Shown here piece after piece: positions 6,559 to 7,767 of a stretch of DNA of 7,767 nucleotides; the first letter of the stretch is position 1, and the number at the start of each line of letters is the position of its first letter. The notes beneath the pieces were generated by a model, which ran no database searches, was not told where the DNA came from, and saw only the letters and a program-made list of their open reading frames with translations. Both the position numbers and the translations under genes were made by a program. The DNA is from Sediminispirochaeta sp. (GTDB lineage: Bacteria > Spirochaetota > Spirochaetia > DSM-16054 > Sediminispirochaetaceae), in NCBI GenBank assembly GCA_011046055.1, contig DSBN01000303.1, positions 1 through 7,767 on the forward strand. The letters run 5' to 3'.

Positions 6559-6583
6559 GGCTGATTCCAGTGTACACTTTCTG

Positions 6584-6883
6584 TCATCTGCTCTTGGAAG
6601 CGCCGCCTTTCAGGGTCTTCAATTTTTTCTCTATGTCGGCAAATATGCTCTCCTGCGAGATCACGGCGTCCTTTTCAATATCATTTTCACTCTGAGAAAG
6701 TACTTTTAATATACCGATGCTGTTCAGCATGGATTGGTATGTCATTGGGTCCAAGAGTACGGCTTTTGCTTCCCCGTTCTGGGTGATTATCATAGGGTGT
6801 TGAGTCTCGTTGACTCTTTTGAGCATGTCCGCTGCATGTGACTTTATATATGAGATAGGCTTGATATCATCTTTGATGTCCAT
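6584..6883 (-). CDS. Phd/YefM-family antitoxin
   Basis: Antitoxin partner of the ParE-like toxin, 99 residues. Residues about 8-56 (ISYIKSHAADMLKRVNETQ, PMIITQNGEAKAVLLDP, YQSML) form the Phd/YefM fold that dimerises and binds DNA. The charged C-terminal tail (DIEKDAVISQES ... IEKKLKTLKGG) is the usual toxin-wrapping part. ATG 6883 has a near-perfect GGAGGTG at 6894-6888 with 5-bp spacing, far stronger than the toxin's site. A promoter and a palindrome overlapping its -10 lie directly upstream, consistent with the autorepression known for this family. Gene order antitoxin then toxin is the standard one. Confidence 0.92.
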   Translation of the reverse strand: MDIKDDIKPISYIKSHAADMLKRVNETQHPMIITQNGEAKAVLLDPMTYQSMLNSIGILKVLSQSENDIEKDAVISQESIFADIEKKLKTLKGGASKSR

Positions 6884-6898
6884 AACTCACCTCCGGTA

Positions 6899-6918
6899 TT
6901 AATAATGTACTATATTAA
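6899..6918. promoter_or_regulatory. Operator-like inverted repeat of the toxin-antitoxin promoter
   Basis: TTAATA at 6899-6904 and its exact inverted copy TATTAA at 6913-6918 flank 8 bases. The palindrome covers the -10 element of the antitoxin promoter and ends 4 bp before the Shine-Dalgarno. Phd/YefM antitoxins repress their own operons through short palindromes at this place, so it is the best operator candidate. Binding is inferred from position and symmetry only. Confidence 0.5.
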
Positions 6919-6932
6919 GACTGGTAAGTCAA
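6904..6932 (-). promoter_or_regulatory. Sigma70-type promoter of the phd-parE pair
   Basis: On the minus strand TTGACT (6932-6927), a 17-bp spacer, and TACATT (6909-6904): five of six matches at -35 and four of six at -10, with ideal spacing. It lies about 20 bp before the antitoxin start, leaving a short leader with the Shine-Dalgarno. Confidence 0.55.
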
Positions 6933-6971
6933 TGTGAAATATACCGTTGAATGGAGCGTGAGAAGCTGTAT

Positions 6972-7001
6972 TTGACAAGAGCGGGTGAGGGGGGGGACAA
7001 T
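6972..7001 (+). promoter_or_regulatory. Possible promoter of the WYL regulator with poly-G spacer
   Basis: A perfect TTGACA (6972-6977) is followed by an 18-bp spacer and GACAAT (6996-7001, four of six matches). The spacer ends in a run of eight G (6989-6996), which touches the -10. A perfect 8-bp palindrome ACAATTGT (6997-7004) overlaps the -10 and could be an operator. The leader from there to the TTG start is about 75 bases. Confidence 0.4.
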
Positions 7002-7078
7002 TGTTAAAGAAAGTTTGCGATATCAGAAAAGGGGTGTTAGTATACATGTGAAGGCGTTAGGAAAGCGGGTTCCGTATC

Positions 7079-7767
7079 TTGAAGAGTAAAAATAAAAGTG
7101 AACGACTGCGCAGTATCGAACTCATCTTATTCGAAAAGCCTGAGGGAATTAGGCGAGCCGAGCTCGCCAGAAAGCTTGGTGTTTCCAGAGCTACAATTTC
7201 AAGGGATATTGTGGAGATGAGCAAGGATTTCCCGATATATGAAGATGAGTCAAACCGGCTTCACCTCAGATCGCTGTCCGCGCTCAATTCAATAAGGCTA
7301 ACCTTGCCGGAGATCCAAATGCTCAGCATTGCCTCCCGACTGCTTTCTCGAAAAATCCGTTTTCCCTATACACCGGCGGGAAATGCATTGAGGAAGCTCG
7401 GTGAGGCTATAGGAAAAATTTCTCCGCAGTACGGACGTGTAATTAAAAAGACAGCCGATGTATTTGATTTTGACAAAGGTGAGAACAGAGAATATGGAAT
7501 ACTATTAGATACCCTTATCAAAGCGGTAGCAGCACAAAAAGCTGTGCGTTTATTCCATTATTCGACTCGAATGGGGAAAGAGACGAGTTATATGTTCCAC
7601 ATCTACCATATTGAACCTCATGCGGAGGGTAATAGCTTGCAAGTGGTGGGTTATGCACCTCAAGTTGGGCAAATAAGAACTTTTAAATTCGAACGGCTCA
7701 CGGATATCCAAATTTTAGACGAGCACTATTCGATACCCTCAGAATTTGATGCCGATGAATATTTCAA
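7079..7767 (+). CDS. HTH-WYL domain transcriptional regulator, 3' end outside the window
   Basis: The frame is open from after the TAG at 7058-7060 to the window edge, giving 229 residues without a stop. Residues about 9-60 form a winged helix (ELARKLGVSRATISRDIVEM, LHL wing); a linker follows (LPEIQMLSIASRLLSR, RKLGEAIGKI). Residues about 145-215 are a WYL domain: AVRLFHYSTR, HIYHIEPH, LQVVGYAPQVGQIRTFKFERL. The Trp-Tyr-Leu triplet itself is replaced by LQV, while the GY and R-x-F-x-x-x-R positions remain. HYSIPSEFDADEYF looks like the start of the C-terminal WCX extension. TTG 7079 is the only plausible start before the HTH; the AGGAAAG at 7059-7065 is rather far, so the start is uncertain. 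WYL regulators often control phage-defence, CRISPR-Cas or DNA-damage genes, sensing nucleic acids or nucleotides. It is divergent from the toxin-antitoxin pair and probably first gene of whatever lies beyond the window. Confidence 0.85.
   Translation, partial: MKSKNKSERLRSIELILFEKPEGIRRAELARKLGVSRATISRDIVEMSKDFPIYEDESNRLHLRSLSALNSIRLTLPEIQMLSIASRLLSRKIRFPYTPAGNALRKLGEAIGKISPQYGRVIKKTADVFDFDKGENREYGILLDTLIKAVAAQKAVRLFHYSTRMGKETSYMFHIYHIEPHAEGNSLQVVGYAPQVGQIRTFKFERLTDIQILDEHYSIPSEFDADEYF

Noticed and set aside
7048..7089. GTG-started 13-codon leader peptide overlapping the WYL start
   Set aside because: The nearest G-rich site is about 14 bp away and the peptide shows no run of regulatory codons; a chance frame is likelier.
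1..7767. CRISPR array, tRNA, rRNA, insertion-sequence ends
   Set aside because: No regularly spaced repeats, no cloverleaf or rRNA-like stretches, and no transposase or terminal inverted repeats seen on reading.

Overview
The window looks like the chromosome of a Gram-negative bacterium with fairly high G+C. A spirochaete of the Spirochaeta/Sediminispirochaeta type is my best guess. The evidence is the style of the chemoreceptor (N-terminus KNIKIGVKLIGGF, C-terminal FDRF), a small outer-membrane barrel ending in Phe, and a membrane-anchored LuxR-type regulator. This assignment is an inference from protein style, not from a marker gene.

Layout. Positions 1-150 hold only a leader with a poly-G Shine-Dalgarno. 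Positions 151-1914 (+) encode a chemoreceptor with a CZB-type zinc-binding sensor between its two membrane segments, two HAMP-like units and a C-terminal CheR tether, but almost the whole signalling hairpin is missing and the apparent start codon is ATA. Positions 2016-2753 (+) encode an acyl-ACP thioesterase, followed by a hairpin terminator that separates it from the convergent minus-strand block. That block (5612 down to 2833) is a compact four-gene set: EamA/DMT transporter, membrane-anchored LuxR-type regulator, a small outer-membrane beta-barrel protein broken by one frameshift, and a tiny secreted gluzincin-like protease.

At about 5.65-5.72 kb the base composition drops from GC-rich to AT-rich and the content changes to accessory genes. 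These are a decayed fragment of an AbiEi-type (type IV toxin-antitoxin) antitoxin hidden in what looks like a 620-bp non-coding gap (5726-6081, -), an intact Phd/YefM-ParE toxin-antitoxin pair with a visible promoter and operator-like palindrome (6883-6235, -), and the start of a divergent HTH-WYL regulator (7079 to the window end, +). WYL regulators commonly head phage-defence or CRISPR loci, so this is probably the left edge of a defence island continuing past the window.

How the genes fit together. The front half looks like an ordinary backbone with signs of recent decay: ATA start and lost hairpin in the receptor, frameshift in the barrel gene, Ala at the expected catalytic Glu of the thioesterase. 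The regulator within the transporter-barrel-protease block may control it. The back half is a turnover zone of small addiction and defence modules. The most unusual items are the hairpin-less CZB chemoreceptor, the cryptic AbiEi remnant, two G8 tracts sitting in expression signals, and the possible ATA starts.
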